From positions 92,902,411 to 92,966,410 of the forward strand of contig OX375883.1 in assembly GCA_947359465.1 (NCBI GenBank): DNA of 64,000 nt, given 5' to 3'. The notes beneath the pieces were generated by a model. The model made no database searches. It was given only the letters and a program-made list of their open reading frames with translations, and was not told the origin of the DNA. Source of the stretch: Metellina segmentata (Eukaryota; Arthropoda; Arachnida; Araneae; Tetragnathidae). The translations under genes were made by a program, and so were the position numbers. The stretch's first letter is position 1. Every line of letters begins with the position of its first letter. This document shows positions 24,387-36,954 of this stretch, piece after piece.

Positions 24387-26365
24387 TTTTTAGTAGTAAA
24401 CAATACACAGATATTATAACTATCGGATAATGACTGGAAAAGATGTATTTATAATCATACACATCATCTTAAGATATATGGTACTCCATTGGTATATTAA
24501 AATTATTACCCATGCTAACAGTGGTCTTGGCATCATTTTGTAACTTTCTATGCAAAATTAAGACACTCACGAAATAGCAACTTTAATTTATTGCATCCTC
24601 ACATGGTGCATTTTTATCCCACAATCGACGATCCCTGATCCTTCCCCTTTTACATTTTTATAACGCATCCTTTAACTCAAACATCGTCTGCGCCGTATTT
24701 AACGACAGCGAATACTTGACATTCATTCAGTCGGTAAAAATCAGCTGCAGCGCTGATGATATAAAAATAAAGATTACTTAAACTTTGGCAGCTAGACTCG
24801 AAGATCGGAATGAATTAACTACTGATAAAAGGCAGCACGTGTGCAAGCTATAAAAGACCAACGTAATTAGAGAGAAACTTTGCTGCTTGTTTTGTAAATG
24901 TTTAGCGTTTAATGAGCTTTCAAGAGACCTCGTTTACTAAGTGAAAACTTTCATCCGATATTTGCCGAATGATGGGACTCATAACTAGTATAGTTACTTT
25001 TCTTGACTTGCTTTAACAGATGTGATGAAAGTTTTTGGTAAGGAGTAGATTGAATAAATTGGAGAATAACACATGTTTGCGAAATATATTGTTTCGAAAT
25101 AACTATTTACGCAAATATTTTCAAATTGACATCACGTTTGAAAATGTAATCTTATTCTATGGAAGTTCACAAATCAAGGATTTTAAAATAAGAGGAAATA
25201 GTTGAATTAATGTCGTAATATAGTAGGTAGGTAGTATTATTCTTAAGGTAATTATTAAAGTAGGTAGAATCCAATACGAGGTTCTTGTTATCAGTGGCCT
25301 CAATATCTTTAAATATGCGATTAAGGAAAATCTAGAGTTCGATATTAGGTTGAAACTCTTTGTGGTAAATAATTTGGTAAAGAGATAAAAAGGCTTTTGG
25401 TGGACGGGGGATAACGGCAAGACTGAAACACACCAAGGAGACAACTGAAGAGATAACAGGACAGAATGGTTGACAACTTTGCCAAGAAGACGGCCATTTC
25501 GTTGCCTTGGATAGCACAATGTTTCCTGTGATTACAACATACCTTGGATCATATCTTACATGGTGTTTTTAAGGTAGTAAATTTCTGCCTCTTATCTGTG
25601 AACTTGTTGGCAGATGCCCAGCATTTGGCTATTGTATCATCATCTCACGGACTATCCGCTATTAAAGCACGAGACAGTTATAGTTTTTAAGAGCTGGGCA
25701 CACACCGATATGATCACTGTTTGAAACAACTTGTTTGGAGTCACTAAAGAAACAGAAGAGTCTGACAAGCCCATCCGAATAAGAAGGCCCAAAAGACAGT
25801 CATAACTCACGCTCCTTTAAGAGATATATCTCGGTCAGTGTGAGTAGGAATATGTTCTGTAAAAATGTTATTTGTTGGATAATTTTCAAATTTAGAGCTT
25901 TGATAGTGTGGATGTAATATCTAAAAGAAAATCATTTCAAAGCTTATATCTTTAAAAAATTTGTTTATGAACAAAAATATAGGAACCACTTATGCCCAAG
26001 TGCGGTTATTTTTTGCCCTGGATAGTTTAGAAACCAATTACGAAAATGAAACTCTGCATATATTGTTGAACTGGTTACCGAAAAATGACCTATTCTCAAA
26101 AGATTAGTTGACACTTTCTATGCTGTTAGCAATAATATTTTTATGTGTACAACACTTGTACCATTGCAAGTCATAATTTGAATAATTGTTTTTGCGACGT
26201 TACTTCCAACTGAGCAATTAATCTTTCACTTGCATAAGACCATTGACTTCCCGAATCCATCAGAACTCTCACTTGCCTTGAACGACCTTTACATAACCCA
26301 TAACGGCCAATGAGACTGAAATCAACCAAATATAAAAAGTCTTCTTTTAAAGAGCTTCTTTTAAA
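24387..26365. other. Intergenic sequence, no supported gene
   Basis: Minus-strand frames at 25157-25519 lack recognisable features. No tandem repeats or element ends seen. Confidence 0.45.
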
Positions 26366-26470
26366 GAGCGTGAAGCAACGATGGCCTAATGGCTAAAGTC
26401 CCCTACTTTCAGTTTAGCGTCGGCAGCGGAGGATGACTTCCCGAGTTCGAACCCAGGTGGCGGAAAAATT
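26366..26470 (+). mobile_element. tRNA-like SINE head, third family
   Basis: GATGGCCTAATGGCTAAAG resembles an A box and GAGTTCGAACCC a B box, followed by AT-rich sequence. The distance between boxes exceeds that of a normal tRNA and the acceptor stem is not evident, so a SINE head is favoured over a tRNA gene. Confidence 0.5.
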
Positions 26471-27250
26471 TTTGATCCTCCAAATTATTTTTAAAAAATT
26501 CCAAATAATTCCTTCTGATTCTAATTTACTTTTCCTAATTTTTAATACCATTTTTATATTTTTCCAAGCTTTCGTTGATTTTACATAAATAATCTAAGAA
26601 CCACTCCTGAGCTCACTACCGCTGATATTTTCCCGCCCCTCTGCCGTCCCCTTTGCTTTAGGATGATGGTGTCGTATCCACCCCTGGTTTAGGTCCATTC
26701 TGATGTAACAAAAAGCATACATGAAACCCTAACTTATATAATTATTAACTTATATAATAAAATGATAGAATTTTCGGCTCCCACCTCTACCCACCCATAG
26801 CCATGGATCTGGAAAAAAAAGAAAACAGAAAAAATATTTAACATGTTTCATTTATTACACTGTAAACAGGATCGGACAGGATTTCAGTTGCCTTTAGCGT
26901 AGTGAAGGAGATTCCTATCCAGCGCTCGCGATCATTGGCCGTTAAGGTTAGCCTCGCCCCTAGTTGTTGTACCTATGAGGGTTTGGAAAATCGCTCCCGG
27001 TCATCATAAAATAATTGGTAACTTTTGAATGACGAGGTATCTCAGCAATAGCGAAATTTGTCAGACTTTGGAGGATGAAATGTCTCGTCGAAATCACTAG
27101 GCACACACTAAATCACTACTACTGAAAGAGTGCATTATATACGGCTGGCAAAGATCTTACCTTGAACTAGGCTAAAAAAAATGGTCTTATCTTTGAAATC
27201 GATTTTTTTTAAATTTAGAACTTGAGATTTTCTAAAAGACAAATAAAATT
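26471..27250. other. Intergenic sequence
   Basis: No gene recognised. A weak SINE-A head remnant (GGCCGTTAAGGTTAGCCTC) is visible at about 26937-26955. Confidence 0.4.
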
Positions 27251-27320
27251 TCCTTCAGGATTAGCCCTGGTTCATCGCCGATATTCCATTGTGTTTCTCC
27301 AGTGCGACGTAATTTGAACT
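27250..27320 (+). mobile_element. SINE-A 3' fragment
   Basis: Degraded match: GATTAGCCCTGGTTCATCG, then CCATTGTGTTTCTCCAGTG and CGACGTAATTTGAA. Confidence 0.55.
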
Positions 27321-27375
27321 ATCTATCTAATAGTTTTATGTTGTTGATCGATATATAATAAGAAATTATACTATA

Positions 27376-28096
27376 CAGGGTGTCCATAAAGAATGCCCCA
27401 GTTTCAATGGTATACTATAACAGATTAACTTAGACTACTTATAACAAATCATACATCAAATTGAAGGTAAACTATCCTAGATTTTCTTAAAAATGTTCAA
27501 TATGTGCACCTTTAGTTATACGGCACACATCCAGCCTACAATCTAATTCTTACCACACTTTGGTTAACAAGTCCGCAGTAATGGAAGCAATAACCTCTTC
27601 AATTATGTTTCTCAATTCTGGCAAATCATTAGGTAGCGGCGGAACATAGACACGATCTTTTATAAATCCCCAAAGGAAAACATCGCATGGCATTATGTCA
27701 GGTGAACGTGGAGGCCAGCTAAGAATAGATCTATCGTCTCGACCATTACGACCCATCCAATAGTCAGGGACTTCGACGTTCAACCACTCTAGTGCAAAGA
27801 GAGTCCAATGGGGTGGGGGTTCCATCCTGTAACCAAATAAAATCTACATGTTCACCCTCAACTAGCTGCGGAAATGGCCATTCTTTCAACATATCCAGAT
27901 AAGCCACAACTGTTACGGTAAGAATTGGATTTTAGGTTGGATGTGTGCTGTAAAACTATAGGTGCACATATTGAAATTTTTTTTGAAATACTAGGTTAGT
28001 TTACCTTCAATTTGATTTATGATTTGTTGTAAACAGTCTAAATTCAACTGTTATAATATACCATTGAAACTGGGACATTCTTTTATGGACACCTTG
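27376..28096 (-). mobile_element. Deleted Tc1/mariner-superfamily element with long TIRs
   Basis: Inverted terminal repeats of about 100 bp begin CAGGGTGTCCATAAAGAATG at 27376 and mirror it to 28096, with TA duplicated on both sides (27374-27375, 28097-28098). The interior encodes on the minus strand the C-terminal part of a transposase: an upstream VVAYLDMLKEWPFPQL and FIWLQDG, then after a one-frame shift PPHWTLFALEWLNVEVPDYW, WPPRSPDIMPCDVFLWGFIK and LPELRNIIEEV. The QDG Asp and PCD Asp are separated by 46 residues by my count, longer than mariner (34). The pattern recalls the arthropod transposases often annotated Tc3-like or DUF4817-associated. The N-terminal half is deleted and the copy cannot be autonomous. 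Confidence 0.85.
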
Positions 28097-28099
28097 TAT

Positions 28100-28519
28100 T
28101 TAAAACTAGTGATCATCGCATTTTAATTTTTGATCCTTGTATATTCTCTTTTATTCTAACAGGATCCTTAATCTAAATTTTTTATTGGTTTAGCTTCATA
28201 TTTAGACTTTTTTATTATGATATTAAATTGAGTCCATTCACCTAAGCTTGACTTTTGGTCTATTAGTTTATGAGAACTTCAATTAATTCACACATCATTC
28301 TTTGGTGGACATAAAACTTGAAAAATATATGGAAAAGGTTTCCTTCCATTCATTTTGATATTAAAGACAAAATACTTCTTTTCACACTTTTAGCACTCAA
28401 AACGAACATCACATTTTTTCTGAAACAACGCCAATCCAAAACTTTGGTAAACTGACGGAAAACTACAAACTCAGTGGAAATAAAATTATGAACCTTCTTC
28501 AGCCCACATACTTTCAAAT
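28100..28519. other. Intergenic sequence
   Basis: AT-rich; nothing recognised. Confidence 0.4.
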
Positions 28520-28912
28520 TCATTCAAGTAAGCTTTTGAATCTCATTTCAACATTTCTTCCCAGTTCCAAACATAAATTCTGTAATTCATTCTTCTGAAC
28601 GAAACAACAAAACGGGACATTTTTTCGAACAGCGCCATAGAGTGTTTCCTTCTTTCCACCGTGTCGAGGAAATGTCAGTATATATATTAGAAGTTTCCAC
28701 CGAGGGCCATATAAAAGGAAAACATTCCCCATTTGGGAAATCTCTCTCTTTGCTTCATCTAAGTCTGTATTCTTCACTTGTTCTCCGTTCTCCGTTTCCT
28801 TTACTATGTGCTGTATTTGAGAAACACTGCCTAACTTAGTTTTAAGTCGCTCAGCGTAATGGATGAAAAGCTTGGGGAAGCTACTCCAATTCTCTGGAAT
28901 AATCTCGCACAT
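28520..28912 (-). CDS. Uncertain open frame, 130 codons, unknown
   Basis: The frame stays open from ATG at 28912 to a stop at 28520 and extends upstream without a stop for about 26 more codons (to about 28990). Composition is protein-like and mixed (MCEIIPENWSSFPKLFIHY...), unlike the low-complexity frames nearby. No domain, signal peptide or membrane segment is recognised and no convincing splice acceptor precedes it. It may be a gene fragment, a retroelement relic or chance. Confidence 0.2.
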   Translation of the reverse strand: MCEIIPENWSSFPKLFIHYAERLKTKLGSVSQIQHIVKETENGEQVKNTDLDEAKREISQMGNVFLLYGPRWKLLIYILTFPRHGGKKETLYGAVRKNVPFCCFVQKNELQNLCLELGRNVEMRFKSLLE

Positions 28913-28999
28913 TTGTCGGTAAGAGAAGCTTTGTTTGAGCTCGCTTTCTGGAACTCTTTGACAAAAACGTGAAAGAAGTTGTTGGTGTTAACTGCAAAG

Positions 29000-30330
29000 A
29001 GGGAAGTTCCTTTTGTAGTGTATTAAGTTGTCCTCGAAATGGTATCAACGAGATATTTCTAACATCAAGACATGATCGCTAATGAACAGGCATTTTGTCA
29101 ACAATATGTTCCCAATTTTGTTATGATAGCTAGATCAAAATTTGTTAAGTTTTCTTCTAATGACCAGCTAGCGTGTCTAGAAGGATCTGAACAATTTCGC
29201 TTCAATGTGGAGGTACCTAGTCCATCAAGATCTAGCTGATTTTTTTTAATAGCAAGATAACACGTCTGTAGCATATTGCTGATTTTTCTAGTGACGGGAC
29301 AACTAGTTTATAATATACTGCCGATTTTTTTTATGAGGACCAGATGAAGATCTGGGTTAGATTTTCTAATTACGAGATAGATCGTCCATAAAGTTCTGCA
29401 TGAGTTTTTTAATGACGAGATATATCGTCAGTCAATATATGAGTTTTTTTTCTAATGAGAAAATATATCGCCCATTAATTTTAATTACGAGATATATCGC
29501 CATTCAAGATCTGGATCAGTTTTAAATGACGAGCTATATCGTCCATAAAGTTCTGGATGAGTTTTTTATTGACGAGATATATCGCAGTCAATATATGAGT
29601 TTTTTTTCTAATTAGAAAATATATCGCCCATTAATTTTAATTACGAGATATATCGTCATTCAAGATCTGGATCAGTTTTAAATGACGAGCTATATCGTCC
29701 ATAAATTTCTGGATGAGTTTTTTAATGACGAGATATATCGTCAATCAAGATATTAATTTTTTTTTCTAATTAGAAAATATATCGCCCATCAATTTTGATG
29801 ACGAGATATATCGTCATTCAAGATCTGGATCAGTTTTAAATGACGAGATATATAGTCCATAAAGTTCTGGATAAGTTTTTTAATGACAAGGTATATCGTC
29901 AATCAGGATATGAATTTTTTTTTCTAATTAGAAAATATATCGCCCATCAATTTTATAGACGAGATATATCGTAATTCAAGATCTGGATCAGTTTTAAATG
30001 ACGAGATATATAGTCCATAAAGTTCTGGATAAGTTTTTTAATGAAGAGATCTATCGTCAATCAAGATATGAATTTTTTTTCTGATTAGAAAATATCGTCC
30101 ATCAATTTTTAATGACGAGATATATCGTCCGTTAAGATCTGGATCAGTATTTTAATGATGAGATATATCGTCAATCAAACTATGGATATTTTTTTTCTAA
30201 TTACAAAATATACCGTCCATCAATTTTTAATGACGAGATATATCGTCAATCAAGATCTAGATCAGTTTTAAATGACGAGATATATCGTCAATCAATATCT
30301 GGATCAGTTTGGATGACGTAAATTCAACTA
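29000..30330. repeat. Array of near-palindromic GACGAgatataTCGTC repeats
   Basis: More than 20 occurrences of a GACGA...TCGTC near-palindrome alternate with linkers such as AAGATCTGGATCAG, AAGTTCTGGATGAG and AATTAGAAAATATATCGCC. From about 29345 the anchor CTGGATCAGT recurs at 29511, 29667, 29825, 29983 and 30139, a higher-order period of 156-158 bp made of three roughly 52-bp submonomers. The left end (29000-29340) is more degenerate. No coding potential. Confidence 0.85.
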
Positions 30331-30720
30331 CCTAACTGTTACCAGCGTATCAGGTTTTTCTTGAGATCCTTAAAAATAGTTTTGGATAATCTTTTCAATT
30401 CTGAGTATACATCAAAGCGTAGATGAGAAGTTTATCATGCTTCATAATCTCGAAATTCAGATTTAAAATGTTACGAGACGATGTCAATCAAGTTCTGGAT
30501 CAGTTTTAAATGACGAGATATATCGTCAATCAAGATCTGGATCAGTTTGGATGACGAAAATTCAACTACCTAACTGTTACCAGCGTATCAGGTTTTTCTT
30601 GAGATTCTTAAAAATAGTTTTGGATAATCTTTTCAATTCTGAGTATACATCAAAGCGTTGATGAGAAATTTATCATGCTTCATAGTCTCGAAATTCTGAT
30701 TTAAAATGTTACATAATTTA
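30301..30720. repeat. Direct duplication, 238-bp period
   Basis: A segment starting GGATCAGTTTGGATGACG at 30301 recurs at 30539 with few differences, including CAACTACCTAACTGTTACC and GAGTATACATCAAAGCG. It forms the right border of the palindrome array. Confidence 0.85.
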
Positions 30721-31939
30721 TGCGATATTGAAGAAAGGTTATAAGTTTTAGCACAAAAGCTTTTAGCTTTTTAATAGACTGATAAACGTACTATATGCGC
30801 GAGATGTAATTTGTGATTTATACGGTTATAATATCTGAATTAAAGTAATGACAATACATGGAAATTAATTTGCAAAGGATCTACTATTTTTTGTAAACAT
30901 TTCAAAGGTTCTGAACTCTTATTATCTGCAGTAATTTCCATAAAACTTAAAATATTTTTTGAGCCAAACTTCATGTATAAAATTTTAAGTAGAAAACTCA
31001 AATAATTTGAAATCTTTATAACAATAAGATCATAACTTGAAAAGATGTTTGGAAAGTCCATTGTTCTCTTAAAGGGAGATAATAACACAATATTACATAA
31101 TGTCAAATGTTTTAACATTATGAATAAGTATGTCAAGTAAAAGAAATATGATTTTCCCACATAAATTTGAATAAAAAAAATTGGAGTGAAATAAAAATAT
31201 TCATAGAAAATATGAGACAACTTAAAAAAGACGAAAGAATTTTATTGATTATTTTAAGTTAACAGAAGTCATCGTTGCAGAAATTAAAGAATAAAATATT
31301 TTGGCACAAGTTTTTACATGTAAGAATTTGTAATAATCATGTACCCTTTCTTTATGACAAGCATTGTTCTCTTCTTTATTTTACTATGTTTAACTTAAAT
31401 TTTGGAGAAAAAAAAATTATGTAGAGGTAGAAAATTTCGAAGAATTTTAAGATTGTTCTTTTAAAAGTTCTTTTTATAGAATGACATTTAAGATAATTAT
31501 TATTTTTGAAAATGTATGAAATAAAAGTTTTTCAGACATCTTGAGTTTTTTTTACTGAACCACTTTCTTTAGAAGAAAGCACACTTCATTAATGATATTT
31601 TATTCCAAATTCAACATAAATAGATATGAATCATTTTTTTTATTTTTGAAATTCTTCGTGGTTTTTTTTTTGTATATAATTTTTTTACCGCTGCATTCAG
31701 AAAATATTAAATTACCAGCATTATTCTCAAAAAGCATTAAAATAAGTGTCCATCACCCTTCGGAAGCATTAAAACCATAAGATTTATTCAGCAAGCGCAA
31801 CAAAACTAATCCATTAATAAATAGTTGTCTTACGTGACTATAAAATAATTCCTAATTTGTATTTGTGGTGTGGCAACAGTTAAATTTATCACATGATACT
31901 GCTCAAAATTCAAATGTGGCTACAGTAAATAAACTTCTG
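30721..31939. other. AT-rich intergenic sequence
   Basis: Frames here (30840-31220 minus, 31592-31780 plus) are rich in Phe, Ile, Lys and Leu as expected from AT-rich DNA and show no domain. No element found. Confidence 0.5.
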
Positions 31940-32000
31940 CACCTGCTTTAATAGCCCATTGTGTTGCAACAAGGCAAGTTCTCTTAACTACCTACCAATA
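31940..32000 (+). mobile_element. SINE-A 3' fragment
   Basis: Short degraded match: AATAGCCCATTGTGTTGC followed by AACTACCTACC. Confidence 0.4.
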
Positions 32001-32287
32001 TATTTACCTGTTTAAAAAAAAAAATTTCGATGAGTTATTTTAAATTTCTGTTTTGAAAGTTAATCTGCAGTCAAGGATTAATCTCATAACAAATATAAAC
32101 ATCATCTAACAAATAGTTTTATTAGATCAAAAACAGAAAAAATGAAAACAAAACAGAAATTTTTTAAATTTGGAATCCAAAACATGCTGAATTAAAAAAT
32201 AAACATTTCACACTGTCTGAATCCGTAGCGTTACATTTCAATGAATTCGAATGTACAAAAGCCTTCTTCACTCCAACAGAATACGAG

Positions 32288-35006
32288 TCAATCCGAATCC
32301 AGTAGAAACTGACAACAGCAGTTTCTTGTATCTTGAATAGGAATGCTGCGGATTCAGAAACTGTTAAATTATTTTAAGGTACACGCTGTTTCCAATTGAA
32401 CTTGTTTTTCCAAATCTTTGTCAATCAGTTCTCACCATGTTCAGATTGTTTCAAATTAAAAGTAGAAAATTAAACATTGCTTAAACAAAACTAAAATACT
32501 CAATTCCTGAACAGTTCAACAAGCACTATTTCGATGTTAACAATATCTCACTATTTACGGTGGCTTCGAACCAACAGCATCTGAGTCCATCCAAATCAAT
32601 CTTAACCTAATGGAAAGTGACTGACAAAGATTCGGAATAGTAAGTACATAAGAAATAGCTTGTTCCACAATAGACTTTCAGTGCCTGAATCTTGTGCATT
32701 ACACTTCAATGTACTCGAATCTACTGCTGTCACTTTGTGCTAGATTCGGATTATGTTGGTGTGAGACAACCTAATGTAGATTCGGATGCATTGAAGTGAA
32801 CGTTGGGGATTCAGGCAATATTAATTGTTTTTAAGGTACACAGTATTTCCAATCGAACTTGCTTTTCCGAATCTTCGTAAGTCAGTTCTCACTAGGTTCA
32901 CATTGATTTGAATTAAAAGTAGAGAATTAACATTAATTAAACAAAACTTAAATACACAATTCCTGAAAAGTTCACCAATCCCTATTTCGATATCAACAGT
33001 ATCCAACCGTTTACGGCGGCTTTGCACCAACATAATCTGAGTCCATCCGAATCAATCTTAACCTAATGGAAAGTGACTGACGAAGATTCGGAATAGTAAG
33101 TACATAAGAAATAGCTTGTTCCACAATAGACTTTCAGTGCCTGAATCTTGTGCATTACACTTCAATGTACTCGAATCTACTGCTGTCACTTTGTGCTAGA
33201 TTCGGATTATGTTGGTGTGAGACAACCTAATGTAGATTCGGATGCATTGAAGTGAACGTTGGGGATTCAGGCAATTTTAATTGTTTTTAAGGTACACAGT
33301 ATTTCCAATCGAACTTGCTTTTCCGAATCTTCGTAAGTCAGTTTTCACTAGGTTCACATTGATTTGAATTAAAAGTAGAGAATTAACATTAATTAAACAA
33401 AACTTAAATACACAATTCCTGAAAAATTCACCAATCCCTATTTCGATGTCAACAGTATCCAACCGTTTACGGCGGCTTTGCACCAACATAATCTGAGTCC
33501 ATCCGAATCAATCTTAACCTAATGGAAAGTGACTGACGAAGATTCGGAATAGTAAGTACATAAGAAATAGCTTGTTCCACAATAGACTTTCAGTGCCTGA
33601 ATCTTGTGCATTACACTTCAATGTACTCGAATCTACTGCTGTCACTTTGTGCTAGATTCGGATTATGTTGGTGTGAGACAACCTAATGTAGATTCGGATG
33701 CATTGAAGTGAACGTTGGGGATTCAGGCAATATTAATTGTTTTTAAGGTACACAGTATTTCCAATCGAACTTGCTTTTCCGAATCTTCGTAAGTCAGTTT
33801 TCACTAGGTTCACATTGATTTGAATTAAAAGTAGAGAATTAACATTAATTAAACAAAACTTAAATACACAATTCCTGAAAAGTTCATCAATCCCTATTTC
33901 GATGTCAACAGTATCCAACCGTTTACGGCGGCTTTGCACCAACATAATCTGAGTCCATCCGAATCAATCTTAACCTAATGGAAAGTGACTGACGAAGATT
34001 CGGAATAGTAAGTAAATAAGAAATAGCTTGTTCCACAATAAACTTTCAGTGCCTGAATCTTGTGCATTACACTTCAATGTACTCGAATCAACTGCTGTCA
34101 CTTTGTGCTAGATTCGGATTATGTTGGTGTGAGACGACCTAATGTAGATTCGGATGCATTGAAGTGAACGTTGCGAATTCAGGCACTATTTATTGTTTTT
34201 AAGGTACACAATATTTCCAATCGAACTTGCTTTTCCGAATCTTCGTAATTCAGCTCTCACTAAGTTCACATTGATTTGAATTAAAAGTAGAGAATTAACA
34301 TTAATTAAACAAAACTTAAATACACAATTCCTGAAAAATTCACCAATTCCTATTTCGATGTCAACAGTATCCAACCGTTTACGACGGCTTTGCACCAACA
34401 TAATCTGAGTCCATCCGAATCAATCTGAAACAAATGGAAACTGATTGACGAAGATTCGCTCCCTACTGCTGTCAGTTTGTGCTAGATTCGGAATAGTGCC
34501 ATAATAAATAGCTTGTTTCACGATAAACTTTCAGTGCCTGAATCGGGTGCATTCCACTTCAATGCAATCGAATCTACTGCTGTCAGTTTGTACTAGATTC
34601 GGAATAGTAAGTACCATAATAAATAGCTTGTTTCACGATAAACTTTCAGTGCCTGAATCGGGTGTATTCCACTTCAATGCACTCGAATCTACTGCTGTCC
34701 GTTTGTACTAGACTCGGAATAATAAGTACGATAATAAATAGCTTGTTTCACGATAAACTTTCAGTGCCTGAATCGGGTGCAATCCACTTCAATGCACTCG
34801 AATCTACTGCTGTCAGTTTGTACTAGATTCGGAATAGTAAGTACCATAATAAATAGCTTGTTTCACGATAAATTTTCAGTGCCTGAATCGGGTGCATTCC
34901 ACTTCAATGCACTCGAATGTACTGCTGTCAGTTTGTTCTAGATTCGAATTCACCCGGATTCTGATGCCGTGAGAGGACCTAATGTAGGTTCGAGTGTATT
35001 GAAGTG
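32288..35006. repeat. 456-bp satellite array, copy 1 (2719 bp)
   Basis: Tandem monomers of 456 bp with corresponding points at 32821, 33277, 33733 and 34186, preceded by one more diverged monomer (about 32365-32820). Four 115-bp subrepeats follow, with the AATAGCTTG anchor at 34507, 34622, 34737 and 34852. Each 456-bp monomer contains a foldback (for example 32692-32817) in which TGCCTGAATC...CACTTCAATG pairs with CATTGAAGTG...GATTCAGGCA. A 70-codon minus-strand frame recurs in every monomer. It has no recognised domain, and its conservation is explained by monomer homogeneity. Confidence 0.9.
32692..32817. repeat. Foldback (inverted repeat) inside the 456-bp monomer
   Basis: The two arms, about 40 bp each, begin and end with TGCCTGAATC and GATTCAGGCA and enclose CGAATCTAC / GTAGATTCG arms. 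It recurs in each monomer and, with altered inner arms, in the 115-bp subrepeats. This suggests that a MITE-like foldback seeded the satellite. Confidence 0.8.
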
Positions 35007-36813
35007 CCAATCCGAATCCAGTAGAAACTGACAACAGCAGTTTCTTGTATCTTGAATAGGAATGCTGCGGATTCAGAAACTGTTAAATTATTTTAAGGTA
35101 CACGCTGTTTCCAATTGAACTTGTTTTTCCAAATCTTTGTCAATCAGTTCTCACCATGTTCAGATTGTTTCAAATTAAAAGTAGAAAATTAAACATTGCT
35201 TAAACAAAACTAAAATACTCAATTCCTGAACAGTTCAACAAGCACTATTTCGATGTTAACAATATCTCACTATTTACGGTGGCTTCGAACCAACAGCATC
35301 TGAGTCCATCCAAATCAATCTTAACCTAATGGAAAGTGACTGACAAAGATTCGGAATAGTAAGTACATAAGAAATAGCTTGTTCCACAATAGACTTTCAG
35401 TGCCTGAATCTTGTGCATTACACTTCAATGTACTCGAATCTACTGCTGTCACTTTGTGCTAGATTCGGATTATGTTGGTGTGAGACAACCTAATGTAGAT
35501 TCGGATGCATTGAAGTGAACGTTGGGGATTCAGGCAATATTAATTGTTTTTAAGGTACACAGTATTTCCAATCGAACTTGCTTTTCCGAATCTTCGTAAG
35601 TCAGTTCTCACTAGGTTCACATTGATTTGAATTAAAAGTAGAGAATTAACATTAATTAAACAAAACTTAAATACACAATTCCTGAAAAGTTCACCAATCC
35701 CTATTTCGATATCAACAGTATCCAACCGTTTACGGCGGCTTTGCACCAACATAATCTGAGTCCATCCGAATCAATCTTAACCTAATGGAAAGTGACTGAC
35801 GAAGATTCGGAATAGTAAGTACATAAGAAATAGCTTGTTCCACAATAGACTTTCAGTGCCTGAATCTTGTGCATTACACTTCAATGTACTCGAATCTACT
35901 GCTGTCACTTTGTGCTAGATTCGGATTATGTTGGTGTGAGACAACCTAATGTAGATTCGGATGCATTGAAGTGAACGTTGGGGATTCAGGCAATTTTAAT
36001 TGTTTTTAAGGTACACAGTATTTCCAATCGAACTTGCTTTTCCGAATCTTCGTAAGTCAGTTTTCACTAGGTTCACATTGATTTGAATTAAAAGTAGAGA
36101 ATTAACATTAATTAAACAAAACTTAAATACACAATTCCTGAAAAGTTCACCAATTCCTATTTCGATGTCAACAGTATCCAACCGTTTACGACGGCTTTGC
36201 ACCAACATAATCTGAGTCCATCCGAATCAATCTGAAACAAATGGAAACTGATTGACGAAGATTCGCTCCCTACTGCTGTCAGTTTGTGCTAGATTCGGAA
36301 TAGTGCCATAATAAATAGCTTGTTTCACGATAAACTTTCAGTGCCTGAATCGGGTGCATTCCACTTCAATGCAATCGAATCTACTGCTGTCAGTTTGTAC
36401 TAGATTCGGAATAGTAAGTACCATAATAAATAGCTTGTTTCACGATAAACTTTCAGTGCCTGAATCGGGTGTATTCCACTTCAATGCACTCGAATCTACT
36501 GCTGTCCGTTTGTACTAGACTCGGAATAATAAGTACGATAATAAATAGCTTGTTTCACGATAAACTTTCAGTGCCTGAATCGGGTGCAATCCACTTCAAT
36601 GCACTCGAATCTACTGCTGTCAGTTTGTACTAGATTCGGAATAGTAAGTACCATAATAAATAGCTTGTTTCACGATAAATTTTCAGTGCCTGAATCGGGT
36701 GCATTCCACTTCAATGCACTCGAATGTACTGCTGTCAGTTTGTTCTAGATTCGAATTCACCCGGATTCTGATGCCGTGAGAGGACCTAATGTAGGTTCGA
36801 GTGTATTGAAGTG
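35007..36813. repeat. 456-bp satellite array, copy 2 (1807 bp)
   Basis: Direct duplicate of 32288-35006. The offset is 2719 bp up to about 36100 and 1807 bp thereafter, so it lacks 912 bp, exactly two 456-bp monomers. Corresponding monomer points are 35540 and 35996, and the 115-bp subrepeats reappear at about 36300-36770. Confidence 0.9.
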
Positions 36814-36954
36814 GAACGCCATGAATTCAGGCAATGTGAAAGCTTTCTGAGAAACAAGCTAATACCTATGAAACATGCTTCTTCAGCCAGTTCTTTCTAG
36901 GTTTGAACTGATTCGGATTCATTTGGTGTGAAGCCTCTCTTACCGACGAGTTGA

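Noticed and set aside
25157..25519. 120-codon minus-strand frame
   Set aside because: Hydrophobic, AT-driven composition with no motif. A second frame is open in parallel.
30840..31220. 126-codon minus-strand frame that could be read as a membrane protein
   Set aside because: Phe/Ile/Leu richness is expected from strongly AT-rich DNA. No start context, splice sites or family resemblance.
32821..33033. 70-codon frame repeated in all 456-bp monomers, suggesting a conserved small protein
   Set aside because: Monomers are near-identical as DNA, so frame conservation carries no information. No domain is visible.
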